From: Sipunculus nudus
Lineage: Eukaryota > Annelida > Sipuncula > Golfingiida > Sipunculidae
Direction: 5' to 3'
Length of the DNA: 64,000 bases
Assembly: GCA_026874595.1 (NCBI GenBank)
Contig: CM049314.1
Location: forward strand, 63,150,800-63,214,799
Within the stretch, counting starts at the first letter, position 1; each line of letters starts with the position of its first letter. Position numbers and translations under genes: made by a program. The notes beneath the pieces are model-generated. The model was not told the origin of the DNA and searched no databases. It saw nothing but the letters and a program-made list of their open reading frames with translations. This document shows, one piece after another, positions 14,701-22,885 of the stretch.

Positions 14701-17700
14701 CACACTTTATTTATGTAAAATAATACATACAGATTCCACTGCACTGATGTGTTTCCTTTAATCATGCATAACCACATGTTTATTATTACTGACGGGGTCA
14801 CTTAATCTTTGCCATGGAACTTCTCTCTAGCAATTCCAGGGAAATGCCAGCTTGAAGGGTTGGGATGATGCCATGTCTTTCCTTAGAGGGTGGGTTTTCC
14901 ATGTTTTCCCAAATATCCTGGTGAATTTGGAAATTGACTGTATTTTGAAAATTTTGTGAAGGGTCTTTTGCAATATGATATATTACAAATTAAACTAGTG
15001 TAACCAGCAGATGAACTCCATCCAAGGAAAAACACGTCCAAGATTAAACTGGCGAAAATTGCATTGACCTGTCATGGGTAATTTGGTTGTTTAAGGAAAG
15101 TCCATTTTACCAGTGTGGGTCTAGGTGAATCTATTGATATTTGCCATATGAGACATGAATAAAATTCTAAACAAAACCCTCATACATGTTTATATTAGCT
15201 CGAGTCAAAAGGCCATTTTCCATATTTGTCTTTTTAAGGTGCTTGACTGGGATTACTTTTGAACTCTCCATCTATTAGTTTGCTGATCAGTCAATAAACC
15301 AAAATAGGTAATAATGTTTTCTTAATGATAAATTACCCAAACATTATATTTGATTTCACTCAAGTTGATGCCATTTTTTGCTTTTGAGTAAGGTTACATC
15401 TGGCTTGTCATCCATCTGAAAATTCATCAATTTGCTGTTTTGCCAACCAACTGAGGGAAAATCAGGTTTTACCCTGCACTGAATATTCTCTTAACATTTA
15501 TTGCAAAAAAAAAAAAAATGCCCACATGGGTATTGGGATGGACTCACCAGTAACTGCTATATACTGGTCTGTGTAACAGTGACAGAGACCTAAACAGGGG
15601 AAATTATTTCCAAGATTTTGCTTTACTTGTATTACAGTGTGTGAAGAGGGTGTCTGGCATGTGATTGAGCCTGTCATGAGGGTTGAGGTAACGGCACCGG
15701 AAGAGTTCTCTGGTACCGTCATGGCAGGTCTCAACAAACGGCAAGCTATCATCGTGGGTCAGGAAGCAAACGATGGCTATTTCACTGTCAACTGTGAGGT
15801 GCGTAAAAGTTTGTAATTATCATCTTCATAGTTCAGTCTCAGGGGTAGTTGTGTGCTGATTAATAAATTAAATGATCGGTTGTTTTTCTTTCCAAATCAA
15901 TTAAATCAATTTCATCTTACATAATCAAATAAAAACAATTATGTATGCTCAGCAAAGAAACTAATCTTGTCAGAATTATATGAACACAAAGTAAGGAACA
16001 GCATCAAAACGGAACCTTACCTAGCCAATGATCATCTGATGGCAAGTGGACTTGGATGCGGATGGATTGTTGGTTTTGTTATGAACACTGCTGTACACGT
16101 CAGAGTATTTACTTGGCTCAGTTTAGGTACCAGTATGCAGCATATTTCATGGTATTGTAGAAAGTGCATAAAACAATTGATTAATAATTGATCATGGCTC
16201 ATTTTTATTTTTCAATCATTGATTATGATTTTAAAACCAATCCTAGCACTACTCCGGGGTGTTTGTAAATGGTGGATTGGATTTCATTAAAGGGGCCTAT
16301 TCTGATGTCTGGTTATTTAAAAAAGATAATCCTTTGAACCTTTTATAATAATATAGCCCTGAAAATCAATCCCATCTAACACAGGCTGTGCATTTTGTTT
16401 ATATCTATGTGTTTATAACATGCTGTGCATTTTTTTATGCACCTGCCACAAAGTGCCCAGGGCATATAGTTTTACCCATGTCATTCTGTCCATCCATCAT
16501 TCCGAAGTCAAACAGTTGTACAGACTTTTTTTCGCAATGCCTGCAGATGTTGGCCTGATTTTTGGTGTGTGGGCAGATAATGATCAGTTACAGATCGACT
16601 TCGCGTTTCTTCCCGGTTGACCTACTTTTGACCGTTTTACTGCTCCTGAACATAAAAAGTTTCATGAAAAAAAAGAAATTTTCCTGACAAATGTACATGT
16701 ACAGCCTTTTTTAGCCCTCAGCCATAGGCTATTGTCGTCACCCAAGATGTCCGTCTGTCCGTCCGTCTACCCGTCCGTCTGTCCGACATCCGTCAGTACG
16801 ACATCCGTTAACTTTTACCTTGTGAGTGGGAAATATCTCTAAAAAGGATTCCTGATTGGAATTTTATTTCATCAGTGAAGATGTATATCGATAAAATCTT
16901 GATCAAGTTCGAAGATAGGTGACCTTGACCCATTTTTTCTACATTTTATAGCTGATTATAAAACACTCAGAAGCTTATATCTCAGGAACCATGGTGAGGA
17001 TTTTCACAAAACTTACTGGTCATTAGGATTGGTGGTCTGTACTCTGTACGTGCTGCACAATTTTAGTGGCGCAACCTACAGTTTCTGATGTTTTAATGAA
17101 TTTTTATCAGATTTTTCAATTTTGGCCTTTTGTGCAGGATATCTCCAAAGGTATTCAACACAAGAACATTTCTTCAGTGCTATTGCATATTTGCATTAAA
17201 TCTTTGTCAAGTTCAAAGATGGGTGATCTTGACCTACTTTTCAAGGTCATAGAGCTTAGAATAGAAAAAAAACTTAGGAGCTTATTTCTCAGGAAGCATT
17301 TGGTGGATTGTTATGAAACATGGTACATACCTCTCCAATTCAAATTTATAACTGATTATCCGATTTTGCTAATATTCTAGTTTCGCAGTGCAATGCTTAC
17401 AGTAGTGTTGGGACGATATGGGTTTTTGATATCATGATGATTATTCAAATTTTATCGTGATATACCGTGATGTCGCGATATTTTTAATAATAGGTAAGAG
17501 CATCGATAAGCCATCAATAATGATATTAATAACAACCACCTTTAAATTCTTGACTTTATACGAGGGGTTAACTATTAATATTATTTATACCCATTGTGCC
17601 AGTACCACAAATTAACTCACTAAGTGATTAAGTTGCATGAAGCCGCTGCAGGTGTGTAAGTTTGAGACGCGGGAAGTCCTGCCCCAATCGTCAAATCACG

Positions 17701-19059
17701 CTTGTCTGAACGTTTCACCAGTTTCCTATAGTTACAAAAAAGCCAGATAATCCCGGAATTTTTGGAGAGCGTGTCATACCCATCATGGCTAAATATTCCA
17801 ATCCAAATTTATATGGCAAAATATGCAACCCGTAAGGAATGTTTGATCCAATGGTGACACTTTTATGTTTTATCGTTCCATGCAATAAAAGCATAAATAT
17901 GTTTTATTGCTCTTCTTTATAATGTTATTTTCTCCTGGAATTCTCAAGCTTTTGTCCTCTAAGATTCATCCTGCTATTTCCGGAAATTTCCCGAAGTCCG
18001 TAAGCACACGGTTCCACCGACACGCAGGTATTCAAATACATGTGGTTTATAAAAATAAATGTGATTCTTGGAAATACATTTATTTTGAACATGGACAGAC
18101 TCTTATGATGCCAGTTTTCTCCAGAAATATATAATTCAATGGCTTGTCTGTGAACCATAATCGTGAACAAAAATTGATATCGTGATATCGCAATAATAGG
18201 AAAGTTGACGGTATGATAATCGTGGCTGTGAGATATCGTGATAATACCGTATACCGGTAACCGTCCCAACCCTAGCTTACAGATACTGCCATCATACTGG
18301 CTTATTTTTTGGTCTGTTGGCGCATAATGACCACTTACAAATCAAGTATGCATTTTGTCCCAGTTGACCTATTTTTGACCAGATGACAGATCCTGAACAT
18401 AGAAAATTCATGAAAAGTAGAAATTTTTATGAAAAATGCACATGTATGGACTTTTTTTCACAATGCCTGCAGATTCTGGCCTGATTTTTGGTGTGTTGCT
18501 TGATAATCACCCGTTACAGATCGAGTTTGCATTTTGTACTGGTTGATCTACTTTTGACTATATGACAGTTCCTGAACTAAAAAATTTAACAAAATGTAAC
18601 AAATATTTCTAATTTGCTCCAGGCGGGGGCATTCATGTAATTCCAACACATCAAGTTATATCCATGTGCTTATAACATATGTTGGGGGCACCAATAATCC
18701 AAACACATTCAATGAGGACATCTGGTGGCAAGTCAGACAAACCAGTCCTTTGCATTGGGCTCATGCATCTAGTGACCACGCATCAAAGTCAGCACATATA
18801 CAACTACCACTTCAAGCAACCTGATAATTCTGTTTGTCTCCAGAGATAAAGTTTTTTCCTTTGTTTTCTTTTTCAGGTGCCACTAAACGAGATGTTTGGG
18901 TATGCAACAGATCTAAGATCTACAACACAAGGAAAAGGAGAGTTCTCAATGGAATATTCCAAATACTGCCCTGCCTCCCCTGAAACACAAAATGAACTGG
19001 TCAGACAACACGAGGAATCCTTAGGTCTTAATCAAAACAAGAAGAAGAAGAAAAACTGA
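223..19059 (+). CDS. GFM1: Mitochondrial elongation factor G1, 3' fifteen exons
   Basis: GFM1 is the GTPase that moves tRNAs and mRNA through the mitochondrial ribosome after each peptide bond, in the matrix. Fifteen exons bounded by AG and GT splice together to 1,672 nt, one partial codon plus 556 residues and TGA, with no frame break. The order matches human GFM1: end of the G domain with the G5-type GTALKN motif, domain II ([29 protein letters not shown]), domain III ([30 protein letters not shown]), domain IV ([49 protein letters not shown]) and domain V ([45 protein letters not shown]). The human protein is about 750 residues, so roughly 195 residues (targeting peptide and P-loop half of the G domain) lie upstream of the window. 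The C terminus is lysine-rich, as in vertebrates. The paralogue GFM2 is less likely, because the domain IV and V wording follows GFM1. Introns without their own entry show only AT-rich sequence. Confidence 0.96.
784..857 (+). CDS. GFM1: GFM1 exon b (G domain)
   Basis: It follows a CAG acceptor and precedes the donor GTAAGG at 858. The split Gly codon is completed, and the exon reads [20 protein letters not shown] then QRLI, aligning with the G' helix region of GFM1. It ends one base into a Glu codon. Confidence 0.9.
1016..1092 (+). CDS. GFM1: GFM1 exon c (G domain)
   Basis: The acceptor is CTCTTCAG and the donor GTAAGC starts at 1093. The reading [18 protein letters not shown] then TPTEDDIH matches the human stretch around DEQLGEMFLEE. 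It ends in phase 0. Confidence 0.92.
1093..2168 (+). other. GFM1 intron, no feature seen
   Basis: A GT-AG intron of about 1.1 kb. It is AT-rich and I see no recognisable repeat boundary, RNA gene or conserved coding stretch in it. Confidence 0.6.
2169..2323 (+). CDS. GFM1: GFM1 exon d (G5 motif, end of G domain)
   Basis: The acceptor is AATAG and the donor GTAAGT begins at 2324. The 155-nt exon reads [20 protein letters not shown] then [20 protein letters not shown]. This contains the G5-type (S/T)AL motif that contacts the guanine base and the linker into domain II. It ends two bases into a Gly codon. Confidence 0.96.
2441..2779 (+). mobile_element. MITE with about 36-bp terminal inverted repeats
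   Basis: The left end begins AGGCCAAAA and continues to AAAGGTATGGTTCTCAGGCA; the right end, reverse-complemented, begins AGGCCAAAATAAG and reaches the same GGTATGGTTCTCAGGCAC core. That gives inverted ends of about 36 bp around a 339-bp AT-rich body with no coding capacity. A diverged copy lies at about 11,741-12,064. No clean target duplication is visible; flanking TTA on both sides would fit a TA-targeting (mariner-like) element. It ends 21 bp before the acceptor-flanked exon at 2801. Confidence 0.8.
2801..2879 (+). CDS. GFM1: GFM1 exon e (start of domain II)
   Basis: The acceptor TTTGTTTCAG ends at 2800 and the donor GTAAGT starts at 2880. The exon completes the Gly codon and reads [20 protein letters not shown] then LAFKLE, the conserved entry to the domain II barrel. 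The short stretch between the MITE end and the acceptor means that the branch point may fall inside MITE sequence. Confidence 0.95.
3382..3519 (+). CDS. GFM1: GFM1 exon f (domain II)
   Basis: The acceptor is TTTTAG and the donor GTCAGC is at 3520. It has 46 whole codons reading [20 protein letters not shown] then DNIYNT and on to [10 protein letters not shown], closely matching domain II of GFM1. Phase 0 at both ends. Confidence 0.96.
4110..4211 (+). CDS. GFM1: GFM1 exon g (domain II end)
   Basis: The acceptor is TTTTACAG and the donor GTAACC is at 4212. It has 34 codons, [20 protein letters not shown] then [14 protein letters not shown], the end of the barrel domain. Phase 0 at both ends. 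A short TG-rich tract sits just upstream of the acceptor at about 4,063-4,085. Confidence 0.96.
4605..6573 (+). repeat. Tandem array of about six 337-343 bp units
   Basis: The landmark AATTAGGTCTCTGTTACCCA recurs, with minor changes, near 4687, 5024, 5361, 5697, 6037 and 6380, a spacing of 336-343 bp. Each unit also carries AGGGCACAAATCGTAACGAC-like sequence, a TTGATCATGAG segment and a GGTGGCGCCACC palindrome followed by TGTATTTTT. Later units are more diverged. The apparent short ORFs in this stretch are repeat shadows. Confidence 0.85.
6574..6603. repeat. 30-bp imperfect palindrome at the repeat junction
   Basis: GTATCCGC and CAAAAC pair with GTTTTG and CGGATAC around a GAA loop, with one bulged base. 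It separates the 337-bp array from the downstream sequence and looks like the terminus of a second element joined to or inserted into the first. Confidence 0.7.
6790..7640 (+). repeat. Tandem array of three 280-bp units
   Basis: The landmark CTCATATCTCGGGAACCGTT recurs at 6801, 7081 and 7361, exactly 280 bp apart. The first two units each hold two copies of the GGTGGCGCCACC-type palindrome (6889 and 7038; 7169 and 7318). The third unit is degenerate and lacks clear palindromes. There is no coding potential. Confidence 0.85.
7923..10018 (+). other. Rest of the GFM1 intron, no clear feature
   Basis: AT-rich intronic sequence. Short related pieces with TGATTGATCATC at about 8,363 and the inverse TGATCAATCATCG at about 8,692 hint at an old inverted-repeat element, but its ends cannot be fixed by eye. 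No gene is seen. Confidence 0.4.
10019..10213 (+). CDS. GFM1: GFM1 exon h (domain III)
   Basis: The acceptor is TGTCTAG and the donor GTAAGC is at 10,214. It has 65 codons containing [27 protein letters not shown] and [13 protein letters not shown], the diagnostic domain III block of EF-G proteins. Phase 0 at both ends. Confidence 0.97.
10214..11318 (+). other. GFM1 intron, no feature seen
   Basis: A GT-AG intron of 1.1 kb. It is AT-rich with no repeat boundaries or coding similarity that I can recognise. Confidence 0.6.
11319..11401 (+). CDS. GFM1: GFM1 exon i (domain III to IV)
   Basis: The acceptor is ATTTACAG and the donor GTAAGT is at 11,402. It reads [20 protein letters not shown] then ENVVQNT and two bases of a Glu codon. 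KPKVAFRE is the conserved start of domain IV. Confidence 0.96.
11661..11740. repeat. (TA)n microsatellite
   Basis: About 80 bp of nearly pure TA dinucleotide inside a GFM1 intron, directly abutting the left end of the MITE copy that follows. Confidence 0.95.
11741..12064 (+). mobile_element. Second, diverged copy of the 36-bp-TIR MITE
   Basis: It begins GACCAAAAGATTAAAGGTAT and ends CTGAGAACCAAACC followed by a T run and GGCC, matching both ends and the body of the element at 2441-2779. It is in the same orientation and more diverged. Its left edge touches the (TA)n tract, consistent with a TA target preference. Confidence 0.75.
12455..12524 (+). CDS. GFM1: GFM1 exon j (domain IV)
   Basis: The acceptor is CCCTCCAG and the donor GTGAGT is at 12,525. 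It completes Glu and reads [20 protein letters not shown] then YIE, the domain IV loop with the HKKQSGGxGQYG signature. Confidence 0.96.
12606..12720 (+). repeat. Truncated copy of the left part of the 4522 element
   Basis: AGTTCAGCTTACTGAAAGAC followed by a GCAGGGCACAAATCATAACC stretch matches the left terminus and first unit of the 3.4-kb element, diverged and cut off after about 115 bp. Confidence 0.6.
12998..13090 (+). CDS. GFM1: GFM1 exon k (domain IV)
   Basis: The acceptor is ATACAG and the donor GTTGGA is at 13,091. It has 31 codons, [20 protein letters not shown] then [11 protein letters not shown]. Phase 0. Confidence 0.95.
13091..13649 (+). other. GFM1 intron, no clear feature
   Basis: AT-rich intron with a few short runs of TA and TGATCAT-type sequence resembling those near 8.4 kb. 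No element ends can be fixed. Confidence 0.5.
13650..13725 (+). CDS. GFM1: GFM1 exon l (domain IV)
   Basis: The acceptor is TTTTCTAG and the donor GTTAGT is at 13,726. It reads [20 protein letters not shown] then FVLQD and one base of a Gly codon, the highly conserved domain IV helix. Confidence 0.96.
13726..14611 (+). other. GFM1 intron with a dispersed-repeat scrap
   Basis: AT-rich. At about 14,142-14,190 the sequence ACCGTAAATTCTCTATTATA leading into an AAGCTGCC/AGAAGCC pattern resembles a widespread invertebrate dispersed repeat, but only a fragment is present. Confidence 0.35.
14612..14680 (+). CDS. GFM1: GFM1 exon m (domain IV end)
   Basis: The acceptor is ATTGACAG and the donor GTGGGG is at 14,681, a weaker donor than its neighbours. 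It completes Gly and reads [20 protein letters not shown] then RQ, matching the end of domain IV. Confidence 0.94.
14681..15637 (+). other. GFM1 intron, no feature seen
   Basis: A GT-AG intron of about 0.96 kb with nothing recognisable. It has an A13 run near 15,506. Confidence 0.55.
15638..15798 (+). CDS. GFM1: GFM1 exon n (domain V)
   Basis: The acceptor is GTATTACAG and the donor GTGCGT is at 15,799. It reads [20 protein letters not shown] then [20 protein letters not shown] and [14 protein letters not shown], the EF-G C-terminal domain. Confidence 0.96.
16440..18620 (+). repeat. Nested repeat complex
   Basis: A unit of roughly 180 bp (CAATGCCTGCAGAT, then GCCTGATTTTTGGTGTGT, then a GTTGACCTACTTTTGACC-type stretch and a CCTGAACATA-type stretch) occurs near 16,530, near 18,300 (split by the hAT-like MITE) and near 18,470. 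Between the first two copies lies another element starting AGCCCTCAGCCATAGGCTAT at about 16,715, with a TCCGTCTGTCCGTCC tract and two diverged units about 303 bp apart, each with a GGTGA(C/T)CTTGACC motif (about 16,918 and 17,221). A palindrome variant, AGTGGCGCAACCTA, is at about 17,066. Confidence 0.65.
17403..18274. mobile_element. hAT-like MITE, 872 bp, with 8-bp target duplication
   Basis: The element runs from TAGTGTTGGGACG (17403-17415) to CGTCCCAACCCTA (18262-18274). The inverted ends match at 12 of 13 positions and both lead into GATAT/ATCGTGATA-rich subterminal sequence. It is flanked by perfect 8-bp direct repeats GCTTACAG at 17395-17402 and 18275-18282. An 8-bp duplication and TAGNGTTGGGA-type ends are hallmarks of the hAT superfamily. 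There is no transposase ORF, so it is non-autonomous. Removing it restores continuity of the host repeat. Confidence 0.9.
18877..19059 (+). CDS. GFM1: GFM1 terminal exon o (domain V, stop)
   Basis: The acceptor TTTTTCAG ends at 18,876. It reads [20 protein letters not shown] then [10 protein letters not shown] and a basic tail KKKKKN before TGA at 19,057-19,059. VPLNEMFGY and the [12 protein letters not shown] block are the GFM1 C-terminal signature. Confidence 0.97.
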   Translation: MPLNEMFGYATDLRSTTQGKGEFSMEYSKYCPASPETQNELVRQHEESLGLNQNKKKKKN

Positions 19060-19600
19060 TTTTAAAGTAGATATATTATCTGTGTACAGTCCACTGATAT
19101 TTAATTTATACATTTTTAACCTAGGAAATAAGCTGTTTACACAGCTTTGGATTCACCTGTACATTAATGTCGGTGTATAACCATGTATGTGTGTGTGAGA
19201 GAGAGAGACAGACAGATGCACCAGCAGAAAAGAGTTATAATTAATCATAGCATGTATCTCTTCCATACATTGTACACTTCTGTATTGGCACTGTGCTTAT
19301 ATAATTGGTAATAAGTACATACCTTATCTTTACTCTTTGTCCACCGCTTCCTCAGATCTGGGTAGATTGATTTTGGTTTGTTTATCCATCTGTCTGTCTG
19401 GTTGTCTGTTGGTCTATCAGTCTGTCAGTCTATCAGTCAGGTTTTTGTTTCTGTGTGATAACTTTCCTATATATTATTTGATTTCATTCAGAATTTGTTC
19501 ACTGATTGGTATCATGCATACCTTGTTTGGGATTGGTTTTGTTCCCTACAGAGCCAAAATGAATAAAAATTAAATTTTGTTCCTATTTCACATCCAAAAG
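19060..19600 (+). other. GFM1: GFM1 3' UTR with candidate poly(A) signal
   Basis: The first AATAAA after the stop that I can find is at 19,562-19,567, which would give a 3' UTR of about 520 nt. A GA-repeat (GAGAGAGAGACAGACAGA) lies near 19,197 and a TCTGTCTG/TCAGTCTG-rich stretch near 19,390-19,440. The true cleavage site is not visible. Confidence 0.5.
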
Positions 19601-19865
19601 TACTACATGCAGAGACATTTTTAGGGCACTATGAAAACTAAAACACAGCCTCTATGACAATTGTAGACATCTTCAGGCAAAAAAAAAAACAACTAAAACT
19701 TTGATAAGGCAAGCATGAATGACAACAAGAGGCGGAAGTGTCGTACATAAATTCCACAAATTTGCTAGTTGTAATCATCCTGATTTTAATGAAGTGATAT
19801 TTATGTTGAGGCATTCTTCTCTGGAAATATACTGTAGTTTTATATGGACACTGAGAGGACCTAAC

Positions 19866-19881
19866 TCCCCCCCCCCCCCCC
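19866..19881. repeat. Poly(C) tract
   Basis: An uninterrupted run of about 16 C. Bases 19,600-19,953 hold nothing else that I can identify. Confidence 0.8.
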
Positions 19882-19953
19882 GTAAGTCAAAGAGATGCCA
19901 TATCAGTTACTGACTTGTACATGTATTTCTTGGAATCTCTAAGACCTGGGTTT

Positions 19954-19971
19954 TATATATATATATATATA
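19954..19971. repeat. (TA)n tract at the left edge of the LTR-like element
   Basis: A short TA dinucleotide run ending at the TG that begins the next element. Confidence 0.85.
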
Positions 19972-20670
19972 TGTTGACAGTCCAGTAAATGGGTTGGCTT
20001 GATACAGTCAAGAACTCGGTTTTGTGGGGAATAGCTGTTTATTCTGGAGTACTTGCATGGGTTACATTTCAATTCCGCAAAAATAATGACATTAATAAAT
20101 AAATGTGTATAACGGTGCGCGTACATTTATACATTTCGCAGTAGTGTAAAGGTTTGCATTCTGTTCTCTCCCAACTATATATAACAGAAACATTCCTTCA
20201 AGTCTTACATGAAGGCACATGATCTTGACCACTTATAACAATAAACCTTTTAGGCTATAGTAATTATTAAACAGACAATTATTACAATATCATTAATCGA
20301 AAGTGACACACTTCAAGAGTAAACTAATGAATATTTGAGAGATAAATGAAGTAAAATAAATTAAATGAAATAACTTACCCTGTGCCAGGAATCTGTCATA
20401 AAACTGCAACGCGCTGTTATCATAGCCTTCTCTATCAGAGAATCACAGACAGAATGAAAAATACACAGAGTTATCAAGTAACCTGGTCAACACAGTTGCA
20501 ATGTCACATGACCAAGTTTGACCAATGGATAACTGACACAGCCTTTTTAAGGGCTAAACTAAATTAATAAATAACTGGTAGGTGGCAGCACTGATTGCCT
20601 ATAATTAAGAAAATTAGCTACAGGTGGCAGCACTGCTGTGAAGGCAGACTCCCTGAACTATATATAACGG

Positions 20671-20675
<5 letters not shown>
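19972..20675 (-). mobile_element. Probable solo LTR, minus orientation
   Basis: A 704-bp segment starts TGTTGACAG and ends CGGCAACA, so its outer five bases are inverted repeats of TG...CA form. It is embedded in (TA)n on both sides, which hides any target duplication. Read on the minus strand it has TTATATATAG about 10 bases from its start and an AATAAA near its end (about 20,035-20,042), as expected of an LTR. An internal ACTATATATAAC is repeated about 490 bp away. No gag or pol is adjacent. A strong minus-strand donor GGGTAAGT at about 20,374-20,380 would make a 5' exon of an unknown gene the alternative reading. Confidence 0.42.

Positions 20676-20715
<40 letters not shown>
20676..20715. 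repeat. (TA)n microsatellite
   Basis: About 40 bp of TA dinucleotide at the right edge of the LTR-like segment. Confidence 0.9.
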
Positions 20716-20719
<4 letters not shown>

Positions 20720-22375
20720 CATACATATAAAATAACCATAATATATCATGATTATTTATGGTAACCATCATCCTCATTCATTAGACAATGCTACTAGCAG
20801 GCCATGAACCTATCCTAAAAAAAAAAATCTGGTACAATTGAAGAAAATCGACATTGATACAATGCCATGCATCTCCTGTTAGAAAAATACTTGAGACTGT
20901 TGTTGCCTTGTGATGTAATACTCTCTTAAAGACACTCTTGACAATAATATAGATATTTTAACAATTATATGGAGCTGATAATCAGTATTAAGATTTCTTT
21001 CAGTACTATATTAGAGCAATCACTTAAGGACAACGTGTCACTATTAACAAATCTCCCAGTAACCTTGCCAATTGGGTCACCTTTAGTGTCTGTAGTATAG
21101 AGATTCAAAACTGGGGAGTGTCGATAATACACTGACCATAGTAGCGAGTGTCCATAACGGATAGGTGATTCTCAGTTTCAAGGTCGTTACCATGATAAGT
21201 TGCATCATCTTCTTGGGCACTTTGATATCTGAATAAAAGAAATTCTGTTGATGAGCCAGTTTAATTCCATCTCAGCTTAACATTACATGGTACAATGAAG
21301 CATCATTTATCTGCAAAGCAATTTCAGATAAAAAGGTTTTCAGATAAATGGCGTTAGGACATATGACGTTCTTCTGTACAACACTCAATTCTGTTATTTC
21401 CTGGTCAGTTGGAAATGCTTGGATTTTACAAATCAAGAATAAACATTATTTATAATTAACAATGAAATGGGAGTGATTGTAAAAAAAAATAATTATCAGA
21501 CTATGATTGTGTTCAGCATTTACATTCATTTTTTTGACCAAATGTGTACATATGCATGTGCCAAAAAAACAATGTGTTTTTTTATATGCATGTTAATTTT
21601 GTCTTATATAAATAAAAAAAAATGTCTTAATATATTCACACCTTGAGGATTATTTAATGAACACTGAATGATAAGAATCACCTTTCCAATGGATATTGTC
21701 CTGGTGAACTCTATACACAGGAACTGGTGCTAGATTCATTTATTTGGCACACTTTAGTATGGACAACCCCTGATTACGCTCCCGAGGCAGCGGAAATCTT
21801 GCGCTTCTAAAGAAGATTTTCCCGCTGTCTGGTTCGACTGTTTATGATCCACTTAGATTTCAGGTGGTGGGTATTTGTGTGTCCAATATCGGGCATGGTT
21901 TACATGAGGGCCACAAATATATATTGAATCAGTTTGTGGTCTAGCTCATACACAATGGCCTCTTCAACCCCTCATAGATTTTGCCAACAGCATTTATATT
22001 TGCTATAAATTATTAATCATGTGACCATTTAAGCCAATCATGAAGGTCGTGTGACCATTTAAGCCAATCATAAAGGTCGTGTCTTCCAGCACCGGGTCTC
22101 GTCTAATAGGATCAATTAGTGCTCCCCTCTGGTAGTAGGCCTATAGGTAAAGCGCTGTGTAATGCTAAAGAGCGTACCCCTGATCAGCCCTAGATCTTTT
22201 GAATGAAACTTATGGAGAACAGTCGGATGAATAAGGTGGAATAATTAGGCTGGCAAAGTCATATATCACTGTTCAAAACTCACCATTGCACTTGCAGTTG
22301 TATTTATTCAATGAAGTATTGAATAACGAATGCATTGATCGCCAAAATGTTTTTGTGCATGTTAATCTTTAAGTG
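20716..22375. other. Intergenic stretch without a gene
   Basis: AT-rich with no ORF or exon that I can support. Two local structures stand out: a stem formed by CAGCGGAAATCTT and AAGATTTTCCCGCTG at about 21,790-21,832, and a 30-bp tandem duplication at 22,021-22,080. Confidence 0.55.
22021..22080 (+). repeat. Two tandem 30-bp units
   Basis: GTGACCATTTAAGCCAATCA followed by TGAAGGTCGT is repeated immediately with one base changed. Confidence 0.9.
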
Positions 22376-22530
22376 TTTCATCAGTTCTTCCAGATGAAGT
22401 AATCCGTCAATTAACAGGGCACAAATTGTAACCGTTGCCTAGCTAGAATCATCTAACTGTACATCCAGGGAATTTTAAGGCAAATCTCCTTGGATTTAAG
22501 TTGGAATTCTGAAATAAGGTCCCTCAAGAT
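22376..22530 (+). repeat. Diverged fragment of the 337-bp repeat unit
   Basis: A TTTCATCAGTTCTTCCAGA-type start, then AACAGGGCACAAATTGTAACC, GGCAAATCTCCTTGGA and AAATAAGGTCCCT follow the order of landmarks in the GFM1 intron array. Confidence 0.6.
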
Positions 22531-22762
22531 GGAGTGCATATATATGGGTCTTGATGAACTTAATATGCATGAGTGATGATGCCACCGACATTATCTAAAT
22601 CAGTTTCGTGGAACTATTTACGATATTGGCGGAAGAAAACAGATCGAGAAGGGTGCATAGCGGGCTGGTGGCCTGAGGCCACCCGGAGTTCTAAGACCAC
22701 CATGCGCTAAGGCCACCATTCGCGATAGTAATCTGCCACCTGCCTTTGTGTGTAGGCCTACG

Positions 22763-22885
22763 CGCATGGCATACACGCATTCACCACGCTTCGGCCTTTT
22801 TAAATCAGTTCTGCAAAATCTAAACAAAAGGCATTTTGTTTTGACTTTGCCATTTTGATTTCAAAAGGCCGAAGCGTAATGAATG
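22763..22885. repeat. Imperfect inverted repeat (foldback)
   Basis: ACGCTTCGGCCTTTT near 22,788 pairs with AAAAGGCCGAAGCGT near 22,863, and weaker pairing (CATACACGCATTCA against TGAATGAGCATACACGC) extends the arms to about 45 bp around a loop of about 50 bp. It is CpG-rich relative to its surroundings. Confidence 0.6.

Larger units (their letters stand above)
15799..18876 (+). other. Last GFM1 intron, carrying a nested repeat complex
   Basis: A 3.1-kb intron. From about 16,440 to 18,620 it is repeat-derived and described separately; 15,799-16,430 and 18,620-18,876 show no feature. Confidence 0.7.

Noticed and set aside
17925-18269. 114-codon minus-strand ORF
   Set aside because: It lies wholly inside the hAT-like MITE, uses its inverted terminus and has no transposase motif.
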